Source: Struthio camelus
Taxonomy: Eukaryota; Chordata; Aves; Struthioniformes; Struthionidae
DNA: 64,000 bases
Assembly: GCF_040807025.1 (NCBI RefSeq)
Contig: NC_090942.1
Coordinates: 65,056,911 to 65,120,910 of the forward strand
Reading direction: 5' to 3'
Of the stretch, positions 45,027 to 57,178 are shown in pieces. The notes under the pieces were generated by a model. It saw nothing but the letters and a program-made list of their open reading frames with translations, ran no database searches and had not been told where the DNA came from. A program made the translations under genes and the position numbers. Every line of letters starts with the position of its first letter. The stretch's first letter is position 1.

Positions 45027-48000
45027 CTCTTCTGCACCATGGCTTTCTCATTCATTACCTTATCCTTCCTAACACACCCAGCATTGGTATTTCCAGGAAG
45101 TAGGCAGTGTTTTGAGCTTCAAGGTCAAAAGCTGGCTACTGACCAAAGGGCTTGGACTTCGAGTGCATGCTGTACCTTTTGGGGTGTGAAGTGTCAATGG
45201 ACTACATTTGGTGACAGCTTGTATTGCACTGTACATACTCACTTTCGTCCATTATTGCTTCCTCTCTCTTTTTTGGTGTGTTGCAACAACTGCACTTGGT
45301 ACTTCGGTATACCACCTGTTGATAATTTATCTCACCTCAGGCTCTAATGGGAGCACTCAGCTTTTCTGATCTTGAGTAAAACCTCGGGCCCCAACCCAGG
45401 GAACCCTTGTGAAGAACAGCTGGATTCAGCTCTTTTAGACCTCCTGCTTTCCTGAACTTCCAGTCTAGACTTTCTGTTGAGGGAATTTTTCCTTTTGCCA
45501 TTTTGTGTCACTACTGTCCATTATCACAGCAGCTCCTCTGTTGCTGACTCCTGGATCTTCAGGACCATTTCTCTTTAGGCAGGCCCAGCAGCGACAGACT
45601 CTCGTCCTCCTCACTCCTGATTTCTATCCAACAACTCCCATGAACCACAACCTGTGGCAAGCCTCAGATGGTGGGCACATAACGCTGTAGACTGCATGAT
45701 TGATCTTCTCACGCCAGCCTGCAAATGCTGGATTTTCTTGCCCTGAAGTTCAACACCCCTGAAGAAAGTGGGCAAGACTAATCAGAGGGTTAAGTGGGGC
45801 CCAGCTAGTGGCCTTTTCAGGATGACTGCCCCCTTATTACATATACTTTCCTCTAAATTTTGGGCTTCCTAAATCCTCAGCCCAGAATGTCAATTCTGAA
45901 GCAAAAGATATCAAACATCCCCCCTCCCCTCAGCTCAGAGAGGTGGAACAAGTGCCTCTCCTCACTCTTCCATTTCCAATCCACTTGGCAACCCACTGGC
46001 TACCTGACATAAGAAACTTCCTGCACACGGCCAGCTGAATAGCCACACCAACAGACACACGTGGCCTCGCAACCCTTGTGGAGCATTGCATGTGGGGACC
46101 AAATTGCTTGGTCGCACCTTCCTTTCCCTCTGGTGTTCCATTTCTTCAAGAACAAGAAGGTTCTCAGTACCCTCACTGAAGATCAGGATAATCATACTGT
46201 TCCCAAGGGGGTGGGAAAGCACAGACCTCATTTATGAACGGACATGCAAGTTATATAAATCAAATGACTCTCCCAAGTTCACAATGAGTCCATGGCAAAG
46301 CGAGGAACAGAACTGAGCTGCCTTGACCCTCTGTCCCAGGCTTGAGCTGCATGGTGATACCTCTGCCTTTAACCTTTCCAGAATCTTTATTAGCAAGGAC
46401 ATCTACGCTTGGATCAATTTTATACAAATTAAGTCTTGTCCACAGGCTTTTAGCAATTAACTAATGCAGCCAGCCTGGCTATGGAAATCGACTACTCAAT
46501 CTTCTATTGTATGGCTTATCTCCCAGAGGTAGCTCCTCTAGTTTTCTTCCAACTCCTGAGACATTAAACTTTAGTGAAGGACCACACCAGCTCTGCCTTT
46601 GTTATTTAAGTGTTACATGGGATCATTAGTTGCTGAAGGGACAACAATAAGTGGTGGCAGTGGGTGAGTATGGGGAGATCTGTGTGTGGGTTTCGGAGGG
46701 GCACTTACTGACTTGCATCTCCAGGGCCAAAGGCTCAAGGATGCTGAGCCATTCCCACATCACAAATGAGAAGGCCAGTAACCATGCAAACACATCCCTG
46801 CTCCACATCATAACACCCATCATGTAATTACATACACCAAAATGATGACTGTGGGAAAGGGACAGGGTTCCAACGTAGGCTCGAAGGACATGGTCAACAA
46901 AACAGCTGCCTTCTCACTTACAGCCTTAAACTAGCTGCTGCTGATTGTGGCTTCCTAGTTCAGAGTTACAATGGCTGTACATGAAAACACATATTCTTTG
47001 CTAGCGCTCCTTTGCTGTTTGTACTGAAAACTTTAGCAGCAGATGTGTAAAAATCATTTCTGATTTATCTCAGCTCTGGTCTCCCACCAGCCCAACCTCC
47101 CTTCTACTCACAACCCTACTCACAACCAGGAGGGTGGGATAGCAGCTCTGCAGAAGAGCCTGCGATGGTGGAAGATTTTCTTCTTCAACTTAAAAGCCGT
47201 GACAGGCACATGAACAGGAGAAGGCTTCTCTCAGCATTGCACAGGCATAAAAGCCTCACTATGCTCTTCAGGCTCTTTCCTCCCACCAGGAGGATGTAGC
47301 ACAGCAGGCAGGATCTAAGGTGCTTCCATGGATGCCTTTTCACACTGAAAATCTGGTTCCAGAGCGGCAGGAGGTGGTGGATGCTGTGGTGGTGTGACTG
47401 CTGTCCACTTGAAGTGAGCCCTGAAATGTAGAGCTACCCTCTAGGTGGAAATGATAATCATATCCTACCTAAGTATTGTGTCTAAAGCTAATGTTGCCCA
47501 CAGAATTAAAAAAAAAAGTCAGGAAAGATATTTTTCCTGAGGGCTCTGGAAATGAGTGGTGGTTTGCTTTCCACGCTGGCAATTTCATAGAAACAAAGGT
47601 ATATTTCTAGAGATAGGAAAATTTGGTTTTGAGCCCAAAATGACCACATTGCTGGCACAGAAGAGCTGCCTGCTGCAGGAGGCCAGCTGCTACCATGCAT
47701 GCATTGCTGGGCTGTCTCAGGGGCCATCCGCCCTGCAGAACCAGCCACTGGGGGTCTGGGAAACACCACACCCGCTGCCCTTTGCCAGATTTTGCCCTTT
47801 GCCAGATGAAGGTACAGGACGCAAAGAGCTCCTGCTGTTGCCAGGTGTGCCCCAGGCAACTGCCTAGTGACAAGGCCGCCAAGGAGCAGGAGAAGGCCCT
47901 GAGCAGGGCTCAGGCAGAGGAGCAGGTTTTAGCTGCTGCTGGCTGCTAATGGGCCTTGCCCGCTCTGGGCTGGCAGTGTCTGCTTCAAACTCAGGCCAAG

Positions 48001-49400
48001 TCAAAGAAAGGCTGGCGGTGGCAGGATGTGACCCCGTACAAGGTGGCTTGTTGGCCTCCAGTGCGAACGGCTTATATGCACATCCCAAAATCCATCCCCA
48101 TCAGCACCACCGAGGCCAGGCAGGACTGCCCAGGCTGAAGAAAGACCTAGAGACAGCGTGAAATGCCATGGCAAGTTATAAGTGTGTTGCAGCAGCCCTG
48201 TGGAGACACCGCAGCCCTGTTGCCATTTTTCTTCTGTGAAAAAAGGCTTCCAGTGCTGGGGAGGGCCATCACCGCTAGGAAGTGGGACTCAGCGGGGAAT
48301 TGGTTAGCCCTGGCGTTTAAGACAGTGACTGCAGCCACACAGCTGAGAGGGAGGGCACTTATGGGGAGGTCATAATCTGTCCTCTCCCCATCCAAGTGAG
48401 TTACCAAATACGCACCAATATTATGGACCAATATTAGGAAGCAAGAGCATTTCCCATAGAAGCAATGAGGAAAAGTCACCTGTGCTCCCAACAGAAGGGA
48501 TGCATAGGATGTAGCTGCAGTCGCTGTCAGTATTTGGCAAACAGTTCAGTGAACGCTGGAACCAATCAAACCTAATTTCCAGTGGATTTAGCTCTTGGTG
48601 CTGGCTGTTTTCTGAAGCTGATTTTTAAGCCTGGAGTATGCGCTCACCCTTTTTTCATGCCGAGCTTGTACACCAGTAAGGACCCTTGACTGAGGAACAA
48701 ATCTCTGGTGTCAATAAGGCACAAAAACCAACTGAAGCTCGGTCAGGGCATCTGTGACATGACTCTCCAGTGTGCGCTCTCTGGCGTTTAATTAGAAATG
48801 AGCTTCCACTGCAACCGATGGAGGAATTCATTGGATTTCTTTCCTCTACCCAGACAACTTCCCCAAAACTTGTAGCAACTCATTATCTCTAAGCCTGCAA
48901 CCTCTCCATCAAATTTGGCTAAAACTGTCAAAGAACTGAAAAGGTATGAGGGGTGAGACAGAACTGACAGAGCACTTCATCACATCAGCATTGTTTCCTT
49001 AAGAAACCAATATAAAAATATAACAGCTGCCTTTTCTGAGAACAAATGGAGCCACTTGCATCTTAAACATCCCTCTTCCCCTGTTACATGCAAGCACTTT
49101 GCCAGCAGCCCCACTTACTTGCTTCTTACTTACTTGCTTCTGCCTGCGAATGTTGTTCAGCTACAATATTCAGGAAACATGCACACCCGCGCACACACAC
49201 ACAAACACACCTACCCACCTTTGAGAAGCGATGGGGTGGCAGCAGTGGGAGGGGTGCTGGGGAGTTTGGGAGAGCAAGGGAGGGGATGGGGCCTTTGCAA
49301 GCAATAGCAGCCCCTTTTGCACATGAAGGGGGAGGTGGGACATGGCAAGGGCGGGAGAAAAGGTCTGCGTGCCTGGGGCGGGGTGGGGGGGTAGGTCTCT
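45027..49400. other. 3' UTR and intergenic DNA between the pseudouridine and peptide genes
   Basis: The 3' UTR of the pseudouridine gene should begin here. No AATAAA was found close by; the nearest variant I noticed is ATTAAA at 46563-46568. It includes a possible ancient SINE relic (46243-46360) and a short direct repeat of GCCCTTTGCCAGAT (47777-47790 and 47794-47807). Open frames around 47.5-48.5 kb have no recognised similarity. Confidence 0.55.
46243..46360 (+). repeat. Possible ancient MIR/core-SINE-like relic
   Basis: The text 'aatgactctcccaagttcac' followed by 'catggcaaagcgaggaacag' resembles the 'cccaaggtcacacagc...agtggcagagc' core of tetrapod MIR-like elements. It is diverged and was judged by eye only. 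Confidence 0.4.
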
Positions 49401-49404
49401 GCTC

Positions 49405-49410
49405 TATAAA
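49405..49410 (+). promoter_or_regulatory. TATA box of the secreted-peptide gene
   Basis: TATAAA in the context GCTCTATAAAATGAC, 120 bases before the ATG at 49530, puts the start of transcription near 49435. The region just upstream is G-rich. A TATA promoter suggests regulated, tissue-restricted expression rather than housekeeping use. Confidence 0.75.
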
Positions 49411-49529
49411 ATGACTTCAGCAACCAGCCATAAGGAAGCGAGGCAGCCCCGACCTCTGCTCCTCCCTCCGACAGCCTCAGCTGGGTAGGAGAACCCCAAG
49501 TGGCAGCAAGGCAAAGCCACCAGCCAAGG

Positions 49530-49895
49530 ATGAAGGTCCAGGTGCTGGCTGCTGCTGCTCTCCTCCTGGTGCAGCTCTCCTTGGCCCCAGCGCTAGCTGA
49601 GGGACTCTGGGGTCCTGCCCTGGAGAGGCGGCCAGGAGCCCAGAGCACCAGAGCAGACCCTCAGCTGCCTGCAGATGAAGGGGACAACCTATCTGGGCAG
49701 GGCTCAGTGAGAGGCCACCTGCCTACCAGAGAGGGGAAGGTGGCCACCAGCAGAGCTGTGCGCGGGCTCCTGCCAGGCAGCAGCAGGCAGGACGCTGCCA
49801 ACAAGCCCCAGAAGCACCAGCCGCAGCCCTCCAGAAACAGGGGCCTTGGACTGAGCCACCACCTGAAAGGCTACGGGAAATTCAACTCAGACACG
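49530..49895 (+). CDS. Secreted-peptide gene exon A (signal peptide and propeptide)
   Basis: The ATG at 49530 has A at -3. Upstream in the same frame I see no ATG (the codon at 49500 is GTG), so this start is favoured. The exon ends KGYGKFNSDT with the donor ACACG|GTAAGT, a strong site in phase 0. Confidence 0.85.
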
Positions 49896-52707
49896 GTAAG
49901 TGTGACCCCCCTCTGTCATAAGGCAGCTTGCTCTTTCAGACCCTGATCATTCGCGGAGTCCACAGTGGTGGGAAGGCCTGCTGTTTAATCTTGACCTACC
50001 ACCCAAGCCTGGGACCAGCACACGGAGGGTTTGCAGGGCAGAGATGGAGGGAGAGGGTCACCCGGCAGCACCAGGCATCCCGCTCTTGCCCAGCAACCCA
50101 GTCCAGCCCTCGCCTGGCTCCTGCAGGGGCACTCTAGTAGGTGCACACAGTTCAGCGTGATCTGTCTGCAGGGCTTAGAGTGGCCTCAAAGACGATCTGG
50201 GTCTGTCATTCATGAGCTCATAACAAAAAATGACAGGGCCAAAGAAACAGTTTCTTTTCTCTGCTTTGCAGCTCCATTGCTTCCTCTAGAGAGAGAGCGA
50301 GATGATATCTGACACTAAGCAGTTGTTATCAAGAGAGACCAGCCAAAGTCCTCAGCTGGTCTACTCAGCAGGTAGTTAGGAACAGGTCCTGAGCACGAGC
50401 AGTATCACAGCTTCAGACAAGGAAACCAACCAGGACAACCCAAAAATGCATCTCCAAGCTAGAATACAGGGAAAAAAGCGCGTTCTCTCAGCACAGATTT
50501 CTAACTCGAGTTAGCAATTTTCAGCACTGCTGTTCCCAGCAAGTTTTACCACCCAAACACTTGCAGTCGAACAACCAGACATCAGCGCTTGGCATCTGAG
50601 TCTGGGGATCTTGGGAGAACAGGGATGGAGCTGCGCTTCCCCTCCTGGCAGAGGTGTCAGTGCACCCACACTACAACGGGAAGCACAGGCTGACTCGTAC
50701 TGAGCCCCATCACTAACGCTTTCCCTCACATTGGCTATATCCACACAACCACCTTAGCCAGCTCTCAGATTCAAAGCTAAGCTCCCTCGTACTGGCATGA
50801 ACCTCAGTACCCGTGCACAAAGCGTAGCTCCCCGGTAGTCCATGTAGCACTATGGGCACATTAAGAGCAGCCAGGACTCAGCACATGCCTTTATATAGGA
50901 CATAAGTAAAACTTGCATAAACCAAGATGCCCCAGAGGAAGGCACCTATTCGGTCCCCAGCTGCATACACCCCGCTTGGAACAACCAGTTTAGTGACAAA
51001 ACCCAAAGAAAAACAGCAGTGATTTGTAGAGTCTAAGCTTGTGTCTTGAGTCTCTCCTCCTCTGTCCCTCTGAGTTTGAAGGCAGCTGCCCAAAAGAGAG
51101 CTGGCAGCTTCTTCTCCATGCGAACGCAGTAGCTTCTTTCAGGAAAAGGCCAGGGAAATTCATTTCAACGGGGAAACCAATGGCCCAAGCTCTTGCTCCG
51201 GGTGGCCCCAGGGCCAACGCACCCGCTGGCTCTGAGCTCTCGTGCTCCAGCCTGCTGAATGGGCACCGTCTCCCCATAAAGCTCATTCGTTTCACCCGGG
51301 TGACTCCATGCTCAGCCAGGCTGATTTATCAGGGCTGGCGGCACCATGGCAAGAGGTGGTGATGGGTGCCCCCAAAAACTGGCAGGGTACCCCCCACCCA
51401 CACAGGATTGCTCCCACGAGCTCACCTGCAGCATCCTTTAAGTCGTGCCTTTCAGTTGCTTATTGCGCTTTCTGCCAAAAGAAATAACAAACTGACACTG
51501 AAACTCTTTCCTCCGTCCCTAACTTCTCTAGATCCTTATGCAAAGCTACTGCTTTATAGGCTGGTAAACAGTTTGTCCAGCTAATGCAGTTTTTACGTTA
51601 TTTTACTGTTTTAAATGAAAGCCAAACATCCAGCAGCAAATGCTCATCCCATTACATCATATAATCTTCTGCAACTTGGCTTTGTTTTCTCATGAAAGCC
51701 TTTTCGGCCTGCCTGTCGGGGGCAGATTAAGAGGATCTTTCGAGCTCCTCTAATTTCCAAGACTCCTGACTGCTGTCGGAGACAACAACCCCCGGCAAGC
51801 ACCATCCCAGGGACTGAGCAGTTGACACTGCCACTAAATGCCTGACTAAGCGGCTGCCCTCCTGCCACGGCTGTGCCAGGAGAGCTGCTCGCTTTACACG
51901 AGGCTGCGCTCCTTCTGCAGCCACGGGGGCCGGCAGTTAAACGGGGTCATACCCAAGGCTCCTGCACAAAAGAGGAACGGTACGTAATTTGCTCAAATAA
52001 AACCACAAAGCCCTACCTTAAGCTTCTGCAGAAGGGTGTTGTGTTAGTCTCTGGTCTTGCTGACCACCTCGTAAGGAGGTTTATTCAAGGGGATTTTTTT
52101 GCAGAAGGCCCTTTCACATTGGCATCTCCACGCCACCAGAGTCCCTGCAGGTAAGTCTGGCCCAAGGGCACTTGACAAACCTTTCCTTTGCAATTTCGGT
52201 ACACTTTAAGTGAGCCCACAGAGAAAATAACTCATCAGGCCTGGGGATGCCGCAAGCTCCTCAGCAGCGCGGGGGCCAGGGCGCTGCTCAGCGCAATCAG
52301 CAGAGCCCCGACACGAGCACGGCCGGGCGCGCAGGTCGCAGAGCCGGCAGGGCTGGCAAACATCGGACGCTGGCACTACAGGCACCTCTCTCCCTTTTCA
52401 GTACTCCTGCCATGGGATTCAGTCGCGGCCCTGCCAGAAGCCCTCCGACTGCGACGGCTGCCTCGGCCTCTACACCTGCAAGCTGCCCAAGGGGATGTGC
52501 GACTTGAAAGCGGTTTCCCGGGAAAGAGGTAGAGCACGAGCCCCTCTGCCAGCAGCGCATTGCGGCAACGGGGCACCAGCGTCCCCCCGCGCATGGCCAC
52601 CTGTAGGCACTGCCCTTCTGCAAAACCCCTCCAAACCCAGCAAAACTGGGTCTCCCCTAAGAGAGTTTGGAGGAGTTTTGTCCTCCAAATTCGGCTGCCT
52701 GGCATGA
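49530..52707 (+). CDS. Unrecognised secreted peptide precursor with six-cysteine domain
   Basis: Exon A is 49530-49895 (122 codons, phase 0) and exon B starts at 52402. Exon A opens with MKVQVLAAAALLLVQLSLAP, a clear signal peptide probably cut near residue 23. A cysteine-free, Gly/Pro/Arg-rich propeptide follows, with basic sites (LERRP, TREGK, PSRNRG) and one N-glycosylation sequon (NLS). Exon B starts YSCHGIQSRPCQKPSDCDGC and continues LGLYTCKLPKGMCDLK, giving a C-x7-C-x5-C-x2-C-x5-C-x6-C pattern (Cys125-Cys155). The C-terminus is uncertain: a possible donor AAAGAG|GTAGAG after 52528 would lead to a further exon, or translation runs on to the stop at 52705-52707 (223 residues). The layout is that of a secreted growth factor, hormone or antagonist. 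I do not recognise the family and assign no function. Confidence 0.8.
49896..52401 (+). other. Intron of the secreted-peptide gene
   Basis: A 2.5-kb GT-AG intron. No repeat or additional exon is recognised within it. Confidence 0.75.
52402..52528 (+). CDS. Secreted-peptide gene exon B (six-cysteine domain)
   Basis: The acceptor is CTCTCTCCCTTTTCAG, a strong polypyrimidine tract. The exon joins in phase 0 and its third codon is the first cysteine of the domain, so the whole cysteine fold sits on one exon, as is common for secreted cysteine-knot-like peptides. The 3' boundary given is the candidate donor; without it the frame continues to 52707. Confidence 0.75.
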
Positions 52708-55700
52708 TGCCAGCTCTCACACCAGAGCTGCCCTCCCCCAGCTCTTCCTTCTTGGGAAACCTTGCAGGCCTTTCTGGGGACACAACAGTTGCCAAAGCCT
52801 CAGGCGCCGAAGGCTGGGGGGACAGAAAGTGTCGGTAACGCCATTTTCCCAGTGCATCCTCACCCCCTCCGCTTTATCCGGGAGCACCTCTGAGGACAGC
52901 TGCTTCTTCCGGCAGAAGAGCAGAGCTGGAGGGTGCTGCCCTGCGGCAGTGAAGCCCTGGGACCAAAACTTTATGCTCAGATCCTCAGCCTGACCTTGCA
53001 GACCCCCTGTGTCCACACAGCCCGAGCTGTCCTGCACAGACCTACCCCTGCCCCACCTTTCCTTCTGGGAAGAAAGGGCTGCCTTCATTCCCCGCTGCCA
53101 GCCTGTCCAGGCAAGCTGAGGAGCGGAAAAGGGCTCAGGGTTTAACCGATGGCTTGGAGTCAACCAGTGTGGGCTCTGCTCCCCGCCAGGCCAAACTTGT
53201 AAAAACCTGGGGAAACTTAATTGACATCTCTGGATTTCAGTTTCCCTGTCTGCCCCACAAGCACCTTGGCAGCTTGTTAGTTGGCAAAACATGGGAGAGG
53301 AGGAGATGTAAAGCTTTCCAGAGACGCTGAGCATTGCGGTTCCCCAGCTGAGCAAAGCTGCTGCCGTCGATGTACAAGAGTTGCTTAATTAAACGAGTGG
53401 CAGGTAGCAGAGACCTCAGCTTTTAACGTTTAACTGCACAAACTGAGGGTCCCAGTTCTCTAGACTGGCAGCTCCAGTATCTTTCAATAAATTAATACTT
53501 CCTATAGACTCATCTATTTTCTTACTGAGTTTGTATACACCCACATATATACATTCACGGAAAAGAAACCCATCCAAGGCTATTAAACACAGAGATGCCA
53601 GCTCTGACAAAGGAAGCCCTTGATTGCCGGACATACAGTAAGCAAGTATAATGCTCTGGGGATAAATAGTGTATATAGTGTACAGGACATACCCAGTATA
53701 TATGCTCTGTTTGTACAATCTCCTCTGGGCATCTGCTGTTGGTACAGTCCACAGGAAGGTACTGGGCGAAGTGGACCTGTGGTCGGACCTAGCACAGCCG
53801 TTCTTATGTCTTTTCTTGGCAGGTGGATTCCTCCAAAGCATATAAAGCACTTGAAGACATATAGTCCTGCTCATCCTGGAGCAACACAGCTCAACATAAC
53901 ACTGGAGAGGCTGTCCTACAACTGGAGACCAAAACTTTCTATCTAAGTTTTGTTTTAAACCCTCAATTACAAAGCTGTAAACATTTCTTTCACTGTGCTT
54001 TTCATGCCACTGCTTTTTTAGCCTCCAGGTTTTTCTAAGCTAAGTAGGTTTGGTTCCCACTTTCCCTAGAGCTGCCAATGAACATATTCAGTGGGTACAG
54101 AGCCCTGCGCTGGCAGAGCACGCTTGGAGCTGTCCTGTTACGTGCAGCCCCAAAATGCAACAAATGTGGCTGTCTTACAATCCATTTTATTTTGAGCTAT
54201 TAGGATATTGAAGGTAAAAGCTGCCAATATTTCAGCACGTTCAGATGGAAATTGAAGTTCAGCTAAGAAATCTGTCAGCCTCGGGCATCCCAGGAACCGC
54301 CTCCCCCCCCCCCCAATTCCTTACCACGGCTCCAGTGGAGGAAGACAAACTCCCACTCTGTTGAAAATGTCATTTGAAGAAGGTAACGTGGAGGTCCTAG
54401 GCAGAGGCTTGGCCGCAGGGAGACAGCGTAGGACACTTGGTTCTAGAGGCCTGAACTGAGCCAAAACATCATCTCTACCTCTCCACAAGGCTTTATCGGC
54501 ATTCTGGCCACTTGGTGGAGAGAAGAGAATGCCTTTTCACGCGCGGGTGCACCTGAGCTTTGCAAAACCCAGTTTTTCTATCACTAAAAAAGCAAAGCAA
54601 AGAAAATGCATGTTTTCAACAGAAAAAAGAAGAGCTTTTGGTTGTGAAGATAAGCTTCACACACAAATTCTCCACAGCAAGATTTCAAGATTTTTCACTT
54701 ACTGCACAAGTTAAGTGTTTCAGAAATTCCTCTCTTTGATCCTTGTAAATCCTGGGATTGTTAGAGCTGAAAAAAGATCCACCATCCTGATCTGTTTTAT
54801 TTTTATATGCCCGAGCTCATAGAAGTACAGAAGAAAAAAAAAATTGTGTCTTTAACCTATTCATCCAACCCGCTCTATGTGACGGCTCATAGACATTGCT
54901 CAACTCTTCCAGGGGGAGCGATCTGCACCTTGCTGCTAGTAAAGGACAGCTGTGACCTGTCCTATGCAGGTACACAGGAAGCATCACGTGCTCTCATTTT
55001 TGTGTACTTTAATCATTATCAAGAAAACTCCTTCTCGAGGAGAGATGGGGTCTTAAGTATAGAGGTTACCGATTCACAGACTAGATATAGCTACCATCCG
55101 AGATGAGGATCCTAAGACAGAACCAAATTGTGAAAGATCAAATCTGGCAGAGAGCGGAGGGCAGCTGGCCACGTCGCCAGCCCGCAGCCTTGGTCTTGAG
55201 ACCACGAGCAACAGCTGGCCTTGGGCTGTTGCCACTACCCTAGGGGAAAAAAAAAACATGTTTAAATTATAGCTAGGAGGTTAGACAGGGCTTTTCTATG
55301 CACAGCTTTAGATGGAAGGATGGGTACTGATTTAGATTGGACGATGACAGAAGGAAAGATACCTTCTAAAAAGAGAACTAAAATACACCATTTACTTAAC
55401 CTTAAATTACACCACAGATCATGATTTCCTTTAGTGTGTCACTACTGCCTCCTGTGGCAAACTAGACTATATAGTGCAGATTTTAGGGTGCTCAGGCCGA
55501 GAAAGCCAGGCCCAGAAAACCCAGGGGATGATGACAGACAGCCCTAGGAGGCCAGCAGGCCTGGCTGTGCCCGCTGCACTCCCATGGAGGTTGATGCCTT
55601 TGCCCTCACCATGCAGCAGAGCGTGCTCACATCATGCTCACCCTGCAACAACTACGCAGGCTCGCATCTCCTTCAGAGTTGCTTTTCTGGTCCTTAAAGC

Positions 55701-57178
55701 CTGTTTTTAATTCTTGCCAACTTCTCTGCTCTACAAACCGCCCCCCATTCTCACTCCCATCACCGCTCTCCGCTCTTTCACACATTGCATCTGATGAAGC
55801 AGCTCCTGCATCTGAACAGCCTCCCTGCCTCCCCCTCACTTTACAGTTCATCTGCGAACGCGGCTATCGCGTGTCTCCTCCCTCGGGTACTTTCTCTAAG
55901 GTCTTTTTTCACTTTGTAAAGAGTCCTGTGGCAGAGACTGTAATAAATGAGCATAGTATTGCAAGAGGTCGGTGTACTGAATTGGACTAAGAGCAAACAC
56001 AACATCACATGTTTCAAGTAACTGCATTAACTCTGCAGACCCCTACATGCTCCCTTGGACACGCTTGCAGGTCAGCTGCGAGTTGGCTTGTCCGATCCCA
56101 TTTTATTGCTGCCTATCAGTTGGGAAGCACAGAGACTCTGGTGCTGTCTGTTGACTTGTCCCCGCAGCCAGTGTGATACTACTGTTGTCCCTTATCTATT
56201 GTGGCACCCAGATAGCGCTGTGTGTCACAGATATAACACGTCCCATTAGGTTGGGAGGCAAAAAAGCACCATATAAATCCTCTTCAAACGCTCATCCCTC
56301 CACCATCGACTCCACCTGCCACCGCCCTGCCACAACCCATCTCCCCTGTACTTACACATCAGCTCTAGCAGGGAAAGCGGCCGCCACTGTTCGAATCTAT
56401 GGAAACGCAGGCTTCAGAGGACCCCGGCAGTTATTGGATCCTCAGCTCCTCCTGTACTGAGTGGAAGCGAGCTCCTTTGAACCTCGAAATTGGTCAAAAA
56501 GGCCCTCTAGCCCACGAAAGCCCACTGACCGCAAGGGAACTCAGACCATTTGCAAATTCCCATCAGTCCTGCGTAGCAGGCCCCAAGGATACTTATCCTT
56601 TGCCTGCAGGCACCTCTCACTGAGCGAACCACCCTGCAACCCACTTGGAGGGCAGAGGAAGAGATTTTCCATTCAGGCAGCAGCAAATTTTTCCTCTTGT
56701 TTCCTCTCCGAAGAGCAGAGGAGACCAAGGATGCTCCAGCCGTTCTTGGCTGGCTGTCCTCACAAGCAGTGGAAGGGAAACAGCTTTCACATCACCTGAG
56801 AAAGAGTCTTCAGCTCCCCTCAGCTTCAACATACCTCCCTTGTGCCACTCCACACCTCCTTCCCACAGGGGCAGGCAGCAGGTAGGCGAACTGGGAGGGG
56901 GGCACCAGCAGGTCCTGTTGCCTCCCCTCAGAGAGCACAGAAAGAAGCAGCAGCCACACTCCTCCTGCCTGCTGCTTCTCCCAAGCAGTTTGGAGGAGCA
57001 GGCATTGGGTAGGGTTTCCTTCCTCTCACGGCTTCAATTAGCCAGAGATATGGCTTCAAAATTGCCCCAGTGAATGAGGACAAGCAGCAACCACAGGAGC
57101 TCCTCCAGACTGCACCTTCAAATAGCTCCTCTCATCAAGCGTTTCCTGCTAGAGCTGATGTCCTGATTTTTCCTGATT
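52708..57178. other. 3' UTR and intergenic DNA between the peptide gene and DENND2A
   Basis: No further exon is supported. It contains a C-run near 54302-54314. Several open frames (for example 53416-53874 minus and 56645-57073 plus) lack recognisable similarity. Confidence 0.55.
53486..53491 (+). terminator. Candidate polyadenylation signal of the secreted-peptide gene
   Basis: The first AATAAA I noticed on the plus strand after exon B, about 0.8-1.0 kb downstream. It would suit a transcript whose last exon is exon B. No downstream GU-rich element was assessed. Confidence 0.4.

Noticed and set aside
49500-49529. An upstream extension of the secreted peptide's frame starting at 49500.
   Set aside because: The codon there is GTG, and the signal peptide begins at the ATG at 49530, which has a good context.
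53416-53946. A 152-residue minus frame and a 108-residue plus frame downstream of the peptide gene.
   Set aside because: No similarity recognised, no signal or domain, and they overlap one another in antisense; probably chance frames.
56380-56400. GTTCGAATC resembling a tRNA B box at 56388.
   Set aside because: No A box, acceptor stem or anticodon arm at the required spacing.
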